A stretch of DNA of 44,238 nucleotides from positions 1 to 44,238 of the forward strand of contig CAMWSM010000016.1 in the NCBI GenBank assembly GCA_947176915.1, in the 5' to 3' direction. This DNA is from an uncultured Porphyromonadaceae bacterium. Its GTDB lineage: Bacteria; Bacteroidota; Bacteroidia; Bacteroidales; Muribaculaceae. The position numbers and the translations under genes are program-made. Below the pieces are notes generated by a model that did no database searches, was not told the DNA's origin, and saw only the letters and a list, made by a program, of their open reading frames with translations. Numbering within the stretch: the stretch's first letter is position 1; each line of letters opens with the position of its first letter. Below are positions 1 to 8,300 of the stretch, piece by piece.

Positions 1-116
1 CCTTCTTGCAATCTTTACGATCCTTGCAGTCCTTCTTGCAATCTTTACGATCCTTGCAGTCCTTCTTGCAATCTTTACGATCCTTACAGTCCTTCTTGCA
101 ATCTTTGCAATCCTTC
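1..116 (-). repeat. 30-base tandem repeat encoding a Cys/Lys-rich decapeptide
   Basis: Copies lie at 1-30, 31-60 and 61-90 (one base change), with a decaying partial copy at 91-116. The array may continue to the left of the window. Being a multiple of three, it changes protein length in ten-residue steps without breaking the frame. Confidence 0.95.
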
Positions 117-562
117 TTATCTATGTTTTTACATGCATAACCTTTTGGTCCATGAGATCCCTTGTGCATCTGTTTTCCGTTTGCAAGGAAATTATTCTCA
201 AGGAATTTTACGTATTGTTCCGGAGTAAGAATCTTCTTTATCTCTTCAAGCATTTTCTGACCCTTGTTTTCAGCTTTAGCTTTGTCTCCTTCGAGTTTTT
301 GAGTATCTCTTTCAGCTGCACATTTGGCTTTAAGTTCATCTAACTTAATTTTCTGCTCTGCAGTCAGATCCAGATTCTCAAAAGGATTACACTTCTGTTT
401 TGCTTCGCAATTACCTTTCTCCTTAGGACATTCCCCTTTTATCTTATCACACTGCTGCTTCCCTTCAGGACAAGTCTGAGGAGCGGAAGAACCGGGATTT
501 TGAGCTAATGCTCCGAAAGTTGTGGCTGCGAAAAGAGCCAGCCCGAAAAATAATTTCTTCAT
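1..562 (-). CDS. Secreted LTxxQ-like protein with Cys/Lys repeat tail (partial, runs off left edge)
   Basis: Reading the minus strand from the ATG at 562 gives an open frame of 187 codons with no stop before the window edge, so the C-terminus is missing. It starts with a clear Sec signal peptide (MKKLFFGLALFAATTFGALA, probably cleaved after AQ). A Cys-sprinkled segment follows, then a helical part with NLDLTAEQKIKLDELK and, later, ILTPEQYVKFLE. This resembles the LTxxQ pattern of Spy/CpxP-type periplasmic proteins. The tail becomes a tandem repeat of about ten residues (DCKKDCKDRK) encoded by a 30-base unit at 1-116. The family likeness is by motif only. A periplasmic metal-binding or chaperone-like role is inference. 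Confidence 0.75.
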   Translation of the reverse strand, partial: MKKLFFGLALFAATTFGALAQNPGSSAPQTCPEGKQQCDKIKGECPKEKGNCEAKQKCNPFENLDLTAEQKIKLDELKAKCAAERDTQKLEGDKAKAENKGQKMLEEIKKILTPEQYVKFLENNFLANGKQMHKGSHGPKGYACKNIDKKDCKDCKKDCKDRKDCKKDCKDRKDCKKDCKDRKDCKK

Positions 563-793
563 CGTTTTTATGAAATTAATTAATATTCTGATAGCATGGT
601 TTATCCTTCAAAGGAAGACCCTGTTTAAGCCATTTCCAATTAAAGACCACGCAAGAAAAAGTCTTAACAACCTCTCTTAATAATTCAGACTTTTATCTAA
701 TAGAGAAGTTTAATAGATTTTATTCTATTAACCTAATTTAACAACTTAAATTTTCATCTATTTTAATCTCTCCTTTAGTTAAAAGCGCTATTC

Positions 794-826
794 TTTGTGA
801 GTTTTCGATATTTTTTTGTAATTTTG
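794..826 (+). promoter_or_regulatory. Bacteroidota-type promoter of the DUF1846 gene
   Basis: TTTG at 794-797, a 21-base spacer, and TAATTTTG at 819-826 match the Bacteroidota sigma-ABfr consensus. The start of transcription would fall near 833, only a few bases before the ATG at 836. Confidence 0.7.
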
Positions 827-835
827 CAATCCGTT

Positions 836-2299
836 ATGATATACGGATTCAACAACGACAAGTATCTGAAGATACAGTCAGAACACATCAAAGAGAGAAT
901 TGCTAAATTCGGCAATAAGCTTTATCTGGAACTTGGCGGAAAACTGTTTGACGACCACCACGCAAGCAGAGTTCTTCCCGGATTTCAACCCGACAGCAAG
1001 TTGAGAATGCTCGGTCAATTAAAGAATCATGCCGAAATCGTCATCGTCATCAGTGCTCTTGACATTGAGAAGAATAAGGTTAGAAGTGATCTCGGAATCA
1101 CTTATGATGAAGACGTGCTTCGTCTGCGTGAAGAATTTCAAAAGCGAGGTTTCCTTGTCAGCTCCGTATGTGTCACCCATTATAACGGTCAAATAAGCGC
1201 GGATGCTTTCAGGAAAAGACTTGAAAGACTTGGAATAGAGGTTTACTACCATTACACCATCGAGGGTTATCCAAACAATGTTGACCTAATCGCTTCTGAT
1301 GAAGGCTTCGGAAATAACGACTACATTAAGACCACTCGTCCACTCGTAATCATCACTGCCCCGGGTCCCGGAAGCGGAAAAATGGCTGTTTGTCTAAGCC
1401 AACTCTACAATGAACATAAAAGAGGTGTAGAGGCGGGGTATGCAAAATTTGAAACTTTTCCTGTCTGGAATCTTCCCCTTAAACATCCCGTAAATATTGC
1501 ATACGAAGCGGCTACAGCAGACCTTAACGATGTGAATATGATTGACCCTTTCCATCTTGAGGCTTACGGTAAAACTGCTATAAATTATAATCGCGACATA
1601 GAGATATTTCCTGTTTTGAATGCCCTGTTTGAGGGAATTTATGGTGAGAATCCCTATAAGTCTCCCACTGATATGGGGGTAAATATGGTTGGCTTGTGCA
1701 TTGATAATGATGAGGTGTGCCGAGATGCTTCCAAGAATGAGATTATTCGCAGATACTTCTCTGCCCTCAATCAGCTCGCTGTAGGAAAAGGTAATGAATC
1801 AGAAGTGAATAAAATCTCATTACTTTTTAAACAAGCCCATATTGATCTATCCTACAGAAAACCTGTAAAGGCGGCTCGTGAGAGAGCTGAGAAATCCGGA
1901 AAACCATGCTCTGCTATCGAATTGTCGGATGGAACAATTATTACAGCTGAAACCAGTGATCTTCTTGGCCCAAGTTCAGCGCTAATTCTGAATGCAATAA
2001 AACATCTTGCCGGAATTAATCATGATGTGAAACTTATTCCTCAAGAGCTAATCGAACCTATCCAGTTTACCAAACTAAATTATCTCAACGGAAAGAATCC
2101 TCGTCTACACTCAGACGAAGTGCTTGTTGCTCTGTCCGTACTTAGCACACGTAATGAAAACTGCAAAAAGGCGCTTGAGAAACTCCCTGAATTAAGAGGA
2201 TGCCAAATTCACTCCACTGTAATGTTGGGAGAGGTCGATCATAAGATTTTTAAAAAATTAGGAGTTGGATTGACCTGCGATCCCGCAAAGAAAAAATAG
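836..2299 (+). CDS. DUF1846 family protein
   Basis: The product is 487 residues and full length for DUF1846. The N-terminus (MIYGFNNDKYLKIQSEHIKE, then KFGNKLYLELGGKLFDDHHA and SRVLPGFQPDSK) is characteristic of this conserved family, whose biochemical role is not established. The motif APGPGSGKMAVCLSQLYNE looks like a P-loop-type nucleotide-binding stretch. I chose the ATG at 836 because upstream in-frame codons overlap the promoter and are not part of the family's N-terminus. The gene stands alone, with its own promoter and a terminator at 2323-2372. The start lies almost at the predicted transcription start, so the mRNA may be nearly leaderless. Confidence 0.92.
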   Translation: MIYGFNNDKYLKIQSEHIKERIAKFGNKLYLELGGKLFDDHHASRVLPGFQPDSKLRMLGQLKNHAEIVIVISALDIEKNKVRSDLGITYDEDVLRLREEFQKRGFLVSSVCVTHYNGQISADAFRKRLERLGIEVYYHYTIEGYPNNVDLIASDEGFGNNDYIKTTRPLVIITAPGPGSGKMAVCLSQLYNEHKRGVEAGYAKFETFPVWNLPLKHPVNIAYEAATADLNDVNMIDPFHLEAYGKTAINYNRDIEIFPVLNALFEGIYGENPYKSPTDMGVNMVGLCIDNDEVCRDASKNEIIRRYFSALNQLAVGKGNESEVNKISLLFKQAHIDLSYRKPVKAARERAEKSGKPCSAIELSDGTIITAETSDLLGPSSALILNAIKHLAGINHDVKLIPQELIEPIQFTKLNYLNGKNPRLHSDEVLVALSVLSTRNENCKKALEKLPELRGCQIHSTVMLGEVDHKIFKKLGVGLTCDPAKKK

Positions 2300-2322
2300 A
2301 AATTCCAAATTTCAATATATCT

Positions 2323-2372
2323 ACAGACATTCGGCTGCTTTGACAGTAAGCAACCGAATGTCTGTTTCTTTA
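2323..2372 (+). terminator. Rho-independent terminator of the DUF1846 gene
   Basis: Inverted arms at 2323-2339 and 2349-2365 pair over 17 positions with one mismatch, followed by a T-rich tract (ttcttta). It lies 24 bases after the stop codon. Confidence 0.85.
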
Positions 2373-2401
2373 TTCTACAATCTCAGCTTTCTATTGAATA
2401 A

Positions 2402-2543
2402 TATTGGTGTCCGATAAATATATTTTACCTCCTATTAACGTGGATTTTAATGTTTGACAAGCCCCGTATTATAAAGGAAAGGTCGGCTGTCCGAAGAAAA
2501 AGAATCTTTAAATTTCAGTTTTAAGTTTTACCAGACACCAATA
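2402..2543. mobile_element. MITE-like element with imperfect terminal inverted repeats
   Basis: The left end (TTGGTGTCCGATAAA from 2404) and the inverted right end (TTGGTGTCTGGTAAA, ending at 2541) match at 13 of 15 positions. Both ends are flanked by TA. The roughly 138-base interior has no coding capacity. This is the structure of a non-autonomous element or the deletion remnant of an insertion sequence. I do not recognise the family. Confidence 0.45.
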
Positions 2544-2573
2544 ATTCTAATTATATCTTAAATTGATATGAAG

Positions 2574-2624
2574 AGACACAGCCAGAGTAACCATTGTTAC
2601 ATCTTGGCTGTGTCTTTTTTTTTT
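2574..2624 (+). terminator. Strong hairpin terminator, no obvious gene upstream
   Basis: An 11-base perfect stem (2574-2584 with 2605-2615) contains an inner GTAAC/GTTAC stem and is followed by a run of ten T. No plus-strand gene lies just upstream, so it may end a small RNA, back up the terminator at 2323, or remain from a lost gene. Confidence 0.7.
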
Positions 2625-2763
2625 AAAAAGATTTTGTATTAGAATATCTGATTTAGGGTATGGATTATCCTGATTATACTTACTATGTGCTTTAGTAACG
2701 AATAGCATATTTTAAGGATTGACCTACACTTAGGCCACCATGAATATTCATTCATGGAATTTT

Positions 2764-2797
2764 GAGTTGCATTTTGTTTTTGCAACTCATTTTTTTT
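2764..2797 (+). terminator. Hairpin terminator preceding a T run
   Basis: GAGTTGCA at 2764-2771 pairs with TGCAACTC at 2781-2788, followed by eight T at 2790-2797. A second hairpin (CCATGAAT at 2738-2745 with ATTCATGG at 2750-2757) lies just upstream. The T run fits plus-strand termination, yet no plus-strand gene precedes it. Confidence 0.55.
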
Positions 2798-2839
2798 ATT
2801 TACCATATATTTTCATTTTGGTTGATGAATAAAATTATT

Positions 2840-3742
2840 TTACGCTAGGAGAGAGTTTGTAAAACTAATTTCATCATCAGTTCCATCATCCGACACTATA
2901 TGGAATCTCGCACACGCATAAATCCGCACAAATAATGGCACGAATTTATTAGTATGATACTTAAGTGACGGACGTCGAGATCGATAAAGCCTACTGTGCT
3001 TTATCTTTTCAACCAAAATGACTCTTTTGTTATAAGCTTCTTGTTGTGTAGGTGGTAACGATGAAATTGAATCGGTGCGTGAATCAAATTCATCTGGAAA
3101 ATCAAGATAATATCTTAAATCATATTTATAAAACTTGCTAAAAGGGTTAGGAAGGGAAGAATCCACATCGTCGAAGACTCGTAGGCTTTCATCATTGCAT
3201 CTACATATTGCGGATTCGATACAACTTTCTAAAGAAGATAACTCAACGTGATAGATTGGGTTAATTTCTTGCTTGCGAACGCAAGTTATCGATTCAGCTA
3301 ATTGAAAATAAGCATCTTTTAGAGAGTCAGATATTTCAATCTTAATACTCTTTTCACGAGTTGTAAGTTCAACAATCTGACGCAGAAAGTCGTCCTTAAT
3401 CGCAGCTTTATCGATATCCCTCCATTTTCTCGTAAAGCGCCCATGTTTGCTGTATGTCCGGGCGAACTCGTGAAACTGTCTACTTTCTTCAAGAGACAGT
3501 GTTTCAAATTCCTGAAGCGATCTTTCAAAATATCGTTTCAGGTTTTTGCAGAACTTCTCTGCAAAAATATCAAGCATCTTTTCATCTATACAGTTGCTTG
3601 ATTGGCTATAAAATGAATAATTATGCTTTTTAAGTTCATGCTCTATTGTGGAAGTCGGCATATTAAGCACCCTGTTCAGAACATTGATTGATGTCCTGAA
3701 CCCGTCGGGTAATTTATATGTGGCTTCCACGTTCATATTCAT
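2840..3742 (-). CDS. Hypothetical protein, divergent from the BREX operon
   Basis: A 300-residue soluble protein that I cannot assign. The first 60 residues (SINVLNRVLNMPTSTIEHEL, then KKHNYSFY and EKMLDIFAEKF) have the helical rhythm of the IF-2 N-terminal-like fold seen in some Bacteroidota hypothetical proteins; this is a weak likeness. The remainder is charged, with a Cys pair (SAICRCND) and a basic patch (HSRLYRSRRPSLKYH). There is no signal peptide or membrane segment. A near-consensus promoter lies on the same strand at 3778-3809, so the gene is probably expressed. It is transcribed away from the XRE/BREX operon and shares its 180-base upstream region. A role in defence or regulation is only suggested by position. 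Confidence 0.75.
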   Translation of the reverse strand: MNMNVEATYKLPDGFRTSINVLNRVLNMPTSTIEHELKKHNYSFYSQSSNCIDEKMLDIFAEKFCKNLKRYFERSLQEFETLSLEESRQFHEFARTYSKHGRFTRKWRDIDKAAIKDDFLRQIVELTTREKSIKIEISDSLKDAYFQLAESITCVRKQEINPIYHVELSSLESCIESAICRCNDESLRVFDDVDSSLPNPFSKFYKYDLRYYLDFPDEFDSRTDSISSLPPTQQEAYNKRVILVEKIKHSRLYRSRRPSLKYHTNKFVPLFVRIYACARFHIVSDDGTDDEISFTNSLLA

Positions 3743-3777
3743 AAGAATTTCGCTTCCTTACACTGATAAGCGATATG

Positions 3778-3809
3778 CAAAGATAATGATTTTTCTCGTA
3801 AAACACAAA
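3778..3809 (-). promoter_or_regulatory. Bacteroidota-type promoter of the divergent hypothetical gene
   Basis: On the minus strand, TTTG (3809-3806), a 20-base spacer and TATCTTTG (3785-3778) match the consensus exactly. Transcription would start near 3771, about 29 bases before the ATG at 3742. Confidence 0.75.
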
Positions 3810-3918
3810 TGAAAAGTGGTGTATGTGCTATTTTTTTAGGATGATAAGTCATTTTGAAGAGCGTGGGCTATCGAAATTACAATATTTTTCACTAAATTCG
3901 TGCGGTAAAATACAGACA

Positions 3919-4124
3919 ATGGAAAAACGAATAAATCGAATAAAAGCGATATTAGCTGATAAAGGGCGAACCAATAAATGGCTGCTGAGCAATTGGAGTG
4001 TGCGCCAACTACTGTATCAAAATGGTGTACTAACAGTTGTCAGCCTCCTATAGAGACCTTTATAAGGATTGCCGAATTGCTGGAGGTATCGCTTGACGAA
4101 CTGGTAAGAATGGATAAAAATTGA
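3919..4124 (+). pseudogene. XRE-family helix-turn-helix regulator, broken by a one-base frameshift
   Basis: Reading from the ATG at 3919 gives MEKRINRIKAILADKGRTNK followed by WL, the start of a Cro/C1-type HTH. In that frame it ends at 4053. One frame over, from 3984, the protein continues AEQLECAPTTVSKW, then PPIETFIRIAELLEV and SLDELVRMDKN, stopping at 4124. Together these make a complete small XRE protein of about 68 residues. Loss of a single G near 3982-3987 (CTG-GCT to CTGCT) explains the break. It ends 14 bases before brxA, so it is probably the BREX operon's regulator. It could be a true inactivation, a sequencing error or, less likely, a programmed frameshift. Confidence 0.8.
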
Positions 4125-4138
4125 CTCACTGTCTGATT

Positions 4139-4768
4139 ATGAAAAATAAGTCGACTCCATATAATATGTCGTTTACTGCCGGGGCTGCCATGATCAATGA
4201 GACGCGAGCCATGGCAGAACTATATATTGATTTGGCCGGAGATTGGAAGAAGATAAAGGACAGGGCATTGCAGGAGAATATCATGCAAAAAGATAAGCGT
4301 AGTTCCAATCTTCGCTACTTGGCATTGATGAAGCAGCGTATGGAGGCCTTAAATGAGAGAGAACTCAAATTGCTTGTGGAATCTCCGGTTGCAATCCAAC
4401 GTCAGATAATTCTTCTTGCCATTTGCAAGGCTCATGCTTTTGTGTTCGACTTCATTAATGAAGCAGTCAGAGAGGCTTATTATAATCAGAGGGAAAAGAT
4501 CGGAAAATCCACGTTCAATGAATTCTTTCGTGAAAAGATGGTTGATCATCCCGAACTTGAAACTGTTACAGACCAGACAGTCGCCAAAATGCGACAGGTA
4601 ATATTCCGTATTCTTGAGCAATGCGAGATTATTGAGAGCGTGGAAACCGGAATCTTGAAGCGGCCCTATCTGAATAGCAAGATGGAAGATTTGATAGTCT
4701 CCGATAATCCAATGCTTCTCTCCGCTTTCCTTTATTCCAATAATGAAATTAATTGTCTGACTATCTAA
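4139..4768 (+). CDS. brxA: BREX protein BrxA (DUF1819)
   Basis: About 209 residues, the usual size for BrxA. The N-terminal MSFTAGAAMINETRAMAELY followed by a helical DNA-binding-like domain fits the DUF1819 family, and position as first gene before brxB/brxC supports it. Characterised BrxA homologues bind double-stranded DNA, and the protein is part of the BREX core. I chose the ATG at 4139; an ATG at 4169 (MSFTAG) is also possible, and the upstream TTG at 4121 overlaps the regulator. The stop lies 11 bases before brxB. Confidence 0.87.
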   Translation: MKNKSTPYNMSFTAGAAMINETRAMAELYIDLAGDWKKIKDRALQENIMQKDKRSSNLRYLALMKQRMEALNERELKLLVESPVAIQRQIILLAICKAHAFVFDFINEAVREAYYNQREKIGKSTFNEFFREKMVDHPELETVTDQTVAKMRQVIFRILEQCEIIESVETGILKRPYLNSKMEDLIVSDNPMLLSAFLYSNNEINCLTI

Positions 4769-4779
4769 CCCTACCGGTC

Positions 4780-5373
4780 ATGAATGTTGATCTGATATTT
4801 GAAGAACTATTCCAAAAGCTTAGGCAGCCGAATTTCGGCTCCTCGTTAGGTGGGGAATTGCCATTATATATCCAGCCCCTTCCTCCGGATAAGCAGATGG
4901 AATCGGAAAAGGAGATAATGAGACTCGCGTCGCGTCTTGAGAAAATCGGAATAAAAACGGCTATAGTCAATCTTTTCGACTTAGCCATGAATATCCTCCG
5001 GGAAGAGGATCTGCTTGATACCATTCTCGAAGAGGAGGGAAATATCAACCAGACAGATATGATCGCCACCCTCGACAGCGTATTGGATATTCAAGACGTT
5101 CTATTGCCACGAATAAAGGATATCATTCAGCAAAACAATCCCAGATATCTCTTTATATCTGGAGTAGGCAGTGTATATCCATTCATACGCTCACATGGGA
5201 TTCTTAATAATATAGATGTTCTCACTGAAGAAAAAGGTCAGACTGACGAAGAGAAATGCAGATTGGTGCTCTTCTTTCCGGGTGAGTACGACCGTCTTCA
5301 ATTAAAACTATTCGGCCATATATGGGATGAAAACTATTACCGGGGCCTGAACTTAAATGAAATTAGCATATAA
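4780..5373 (+). CDS. brxB: BREX protein BrxB (DUF1788)
   Basis: A 197-residue protein matching DUF1788 in size and in its N-terminal pattern (LPLYIQPLPPDKQMESEKEI, then RLEKIGIKTAIVNLFDLAM) and the later RYLFISGVGSVYPFIRSH and LVLFFPGEYD. BrxB is a core BREX component without known enzymatic activity and is needed for defence in studied type 1 systems. The ATG at 4780 fits the family start better than the TTG at 4753, which lies inside brxA. The stop overlaps the brxC start (TAATG), a sign of translational coupling. Confidence 0.88.
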   Translation: MNVDLIFEELFQKLRQPNFGSSLGGELPLYIQPLPPDKQMESEKEIMRLASRLEKIGIKTAIVNLFDLAMNILREEDLLDTILEEEGNINQTDMIATLDSVLDIQDVLLPRIKDIIQQNNPRYLFISGVGSVYPFIRSHGILNNIDVLTEEKGQTDEEKCRLVLFFPGEYDRLQLKLFGHIWDENYYRGLNLNEISI

Positions 5374-8300
5374 TGAAACAGCAAGACAGTTACGCAAAAG
5401 ATATCACACGCCCGATTGATGGCGTTATTAAGGCTGAAAGCGATTCCCATATCATTGATGAGATAAAGGAATATGTCATCACCGCTGAACAGATGCGCCC
5501 TCAGCTGCTTCCAAGCCTTTTCAAAGGTCTGCAACCCGGAGGTCTGAACCGATGTGTCTGGATTTCCGGCGACTTTGGAAGCGGCAAATCACATCTTCTT
5601 AAGATACTCTCATACGTCCTTGAAAATAATCTTGATGTGGAAGGTGAGAAATGTGCGGATGTTTTCGCAGATAAATGTGGAAATGATTTTGAATTGAAAA
5701 AGCAGATTCAGGTCGCCACTTCAGTTCCGACAGTCAGCATTCTCTTCAATATACAGAAAAAACTTAATGCAGGAACGAAAGGAAGCGTTGATCCGGTGCT
5801 TATGATATTCCTTAAGGAGTTTAACAGTCGCTTGGGCTACGACGACAAGAAGCCCGCAATTGCCGAGATAGAACGTTATTTCGCTTCCAAAGGGAAATAT
5901 GAATGGCTGAAAGAGGAATATAGCAGGCGTTTTAAAACCGAATGGGTAAAGGATCGTCCCGGTATTCTGTTGAAATTGCAGCGGCTTGCCGAAGTGTTCG
6001 CCGAAATGGAAGGAATCGATCAGGATACGGCATATAAGAATCTGAAAACTCAGATAGACAATTACAATATAGACAGCGACGGATTCGTGAAGTTGGTCAA
6101 AAACTGGCTTGACGAGCATCCCGGCACACGCCTAATCTTCTTTGTCGATGAGGTAGGCCAGTTTATCGGAAAGGATGTTCACCGGATGCTTAGCCTTCAG
6201 ACTATAGCCGAGGGTCTTGGTGACATGACCGGAAACCGAGCCACCGTCATGGTCACTTCCCAGATGGATATAGATTCCACTGTTGGAGATCTCACATCCC
6301 GTCAGAAATATGACTTCTCCCGTATTCAGGGACGCTTCACTCAGCGTATCTCTCTTACGAGTGCCAATGCCGACGAGGTGATACAGCGCCGAATCCTTGA
6401 AAAGACACCCGACGCAGAGAAGGTTCTTAAAGAGGATTTCGAGAAGAACCGCAATATAATTAAGTCATTGTTCCAATTCGGGGATGATAGCCAATATAAG
6501 AGCAATTACCGCTCTGCGGCTGAGTTTGCAGTGGATTTCCCGTTTGTGGATTATCAGCTGAATCTTCTCCAGCAGAGCATAATCAACCTGAGCAAGAATA
6601 ACGCATTCACAGGCGACAGCAACTCTGTTGGTGAGCGTTCGTTGCTCGCCATAACGCATCAGGTGGCGAATGATTACAAGGATTTCGGACTTGACCGGAT
6701 CGTGCAGTTCAGCGATATGTATGAAGGTATCCGTGCCCAGCTCCAGACAAAAATTCAGAACGACATCATGCAGGCTGAAAAGACTCTTGATGATGAACTG
6801 GCATTGAAAGTGCTTAAAGCCCTCTTCCTTCTGAAATATGTGAATGGATTTCCCACCACTGCAGATAATGTCGCCAAGATACTCCTGCCTACTCTCGACA
6901 CTAACTTCCCGGAATTCAAGAAGCTGGTGCAGGAGGCATTGAATAAACTCGTGCGTCAATCCTATATTGAGAAAGGAGCGAAAGATGATTATCATTTCCA
7001 GACCAATGAGGAGAAGGATATAGAGAATGAGATAAAGGCTCAGGAGCTTGCTCCGGATGCCATCAACAAGGAATTGATGAAGATTCTGAGGGATGAGGTG
7101 TTTTCAGAAAACAAGATCAAGCTTACAGCCAACAAGATCTTTCCATACGGCCGGTTTGTAGATGATCAGCAGGATGGCAAGGAAGCCGACCTCTACATTC
7201 ATTTCGTAACATCGAACTCCGACATTCAGGTGTCGGATAATCAGATTATGACCAACTACTCCCTGCAGCATCCCAATCAATTGATTGTGGCATTGGAAGA
7301 AGACAAGCACTTGGCTGAAGACCTTTCCATGTTTCTGAAAGCGGAAAAATGTCTCGGAAGATTACTGAATAACAGCGAGGGGCACCGTCTTCAGATTGTT
7401 TCCGACAAGCGGAGAATCAACGGGCGCAGAAGAGAGAATCTGATCGAACGTCTGACTAATTCCGTTAAAGGGGCACGGCTTTATATGAATACTTCCGAGA
7501 TTACCGACATCCGAACAAGCGATCTAAAGGGAAGACTGAATGAAGCGATGGGAAGATTGGTTAAGTTGGTATATACCAACCTTGACATGCTAACCATAGA
7601 ATATGACGACACCACACTGAAAACCATTATCACTGACAAAACCTCAGGAGATTTCGCTTTTCAGATGGATGCGGCAATGCAGGAGGTATTGAATTTCGTC
7701 AATAGGAACAAGTCGCTGAGTGTGCGCACGAAGGTGAGCGATTTGGTGGCGCATTTCCGTTCCAATACTTACGGATGGTATGAGAACGCCACCCTGTCAA
7801 TTCTCGCAAAACTCTATAAGATTGATAAAATATCTTTCCGGTATAACGGCAATCCGGTTGATGACAAGAATCTCTACGCTCTTCTCACCAACAGTAGCAA
7901 CCGCCAGAATGTGATTGTAGATGTTGAGGAAACCATCTCCAACAGTAAAATCACAAAACTAAAGAATCTCTACCGTGAACTCTTTGATGACGAGACCTGC
8001 ACGGCACAAGGGGCGAAGGATGTTCATAAAGCATTTATCGAGAGACTGAACAAAGAGACACTGGAACTCAGGACGTTGGTAAACAGCCATCGTTTTGAAT
8101 TTATCAAGTCTCTGAAAGATGTGCTTTCCGAAATGGAATCGTTGACAAAACTATCTTATCCGGCTCTTTATTCCAAAGAATCTGCCATAGAGGATATCAT
8201 AGATGCCAAGGAGGATGTGGCAGATCCTGTCAAAAGCTTCGTAAGAGGGAGGCAGTTCTCCATTTTTGAGAGTCTGAATAATTTGATGCAGGGGAATCAG

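Larger units (their letters stand above)
2300..2839. other. Gene-poor spacer at the left edge of the defence region
   Basis: About 540 bases without a credible protein gene. It holds the DUF1846 terminator, the MITE-like element, two further terminator hairpins and one extra palindrome. The density of palindromes and element ends suggests an integration-prone boundary between the DUF1846 gene and the BREX cargo. Confidence 0.6.

Noticed and set aside
1..116. Direct repeats at the window edge as a possible CRISPR array
   Set aside because: The 30-base units are contiguous with no spacers, and they read in frame as the tail of a protein.
4121..4138. TTG at 4121 as the start of brxA
   Set aside because: It overlaps the end of the XRE frame; the ATG at 4139 fits the family length and spacing better.
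5721..6119. Long minus-strand ORFs inside brxC and other core genes
   Set aside because: They lie opposite strongly supported coding sequence and show no domain features.
7565..7580. 16-base palindrome GTTGGTATATACCAAC in brxC
   Set aside because: Short, without repeats nearby or any link to a domain boundary; probably chance.
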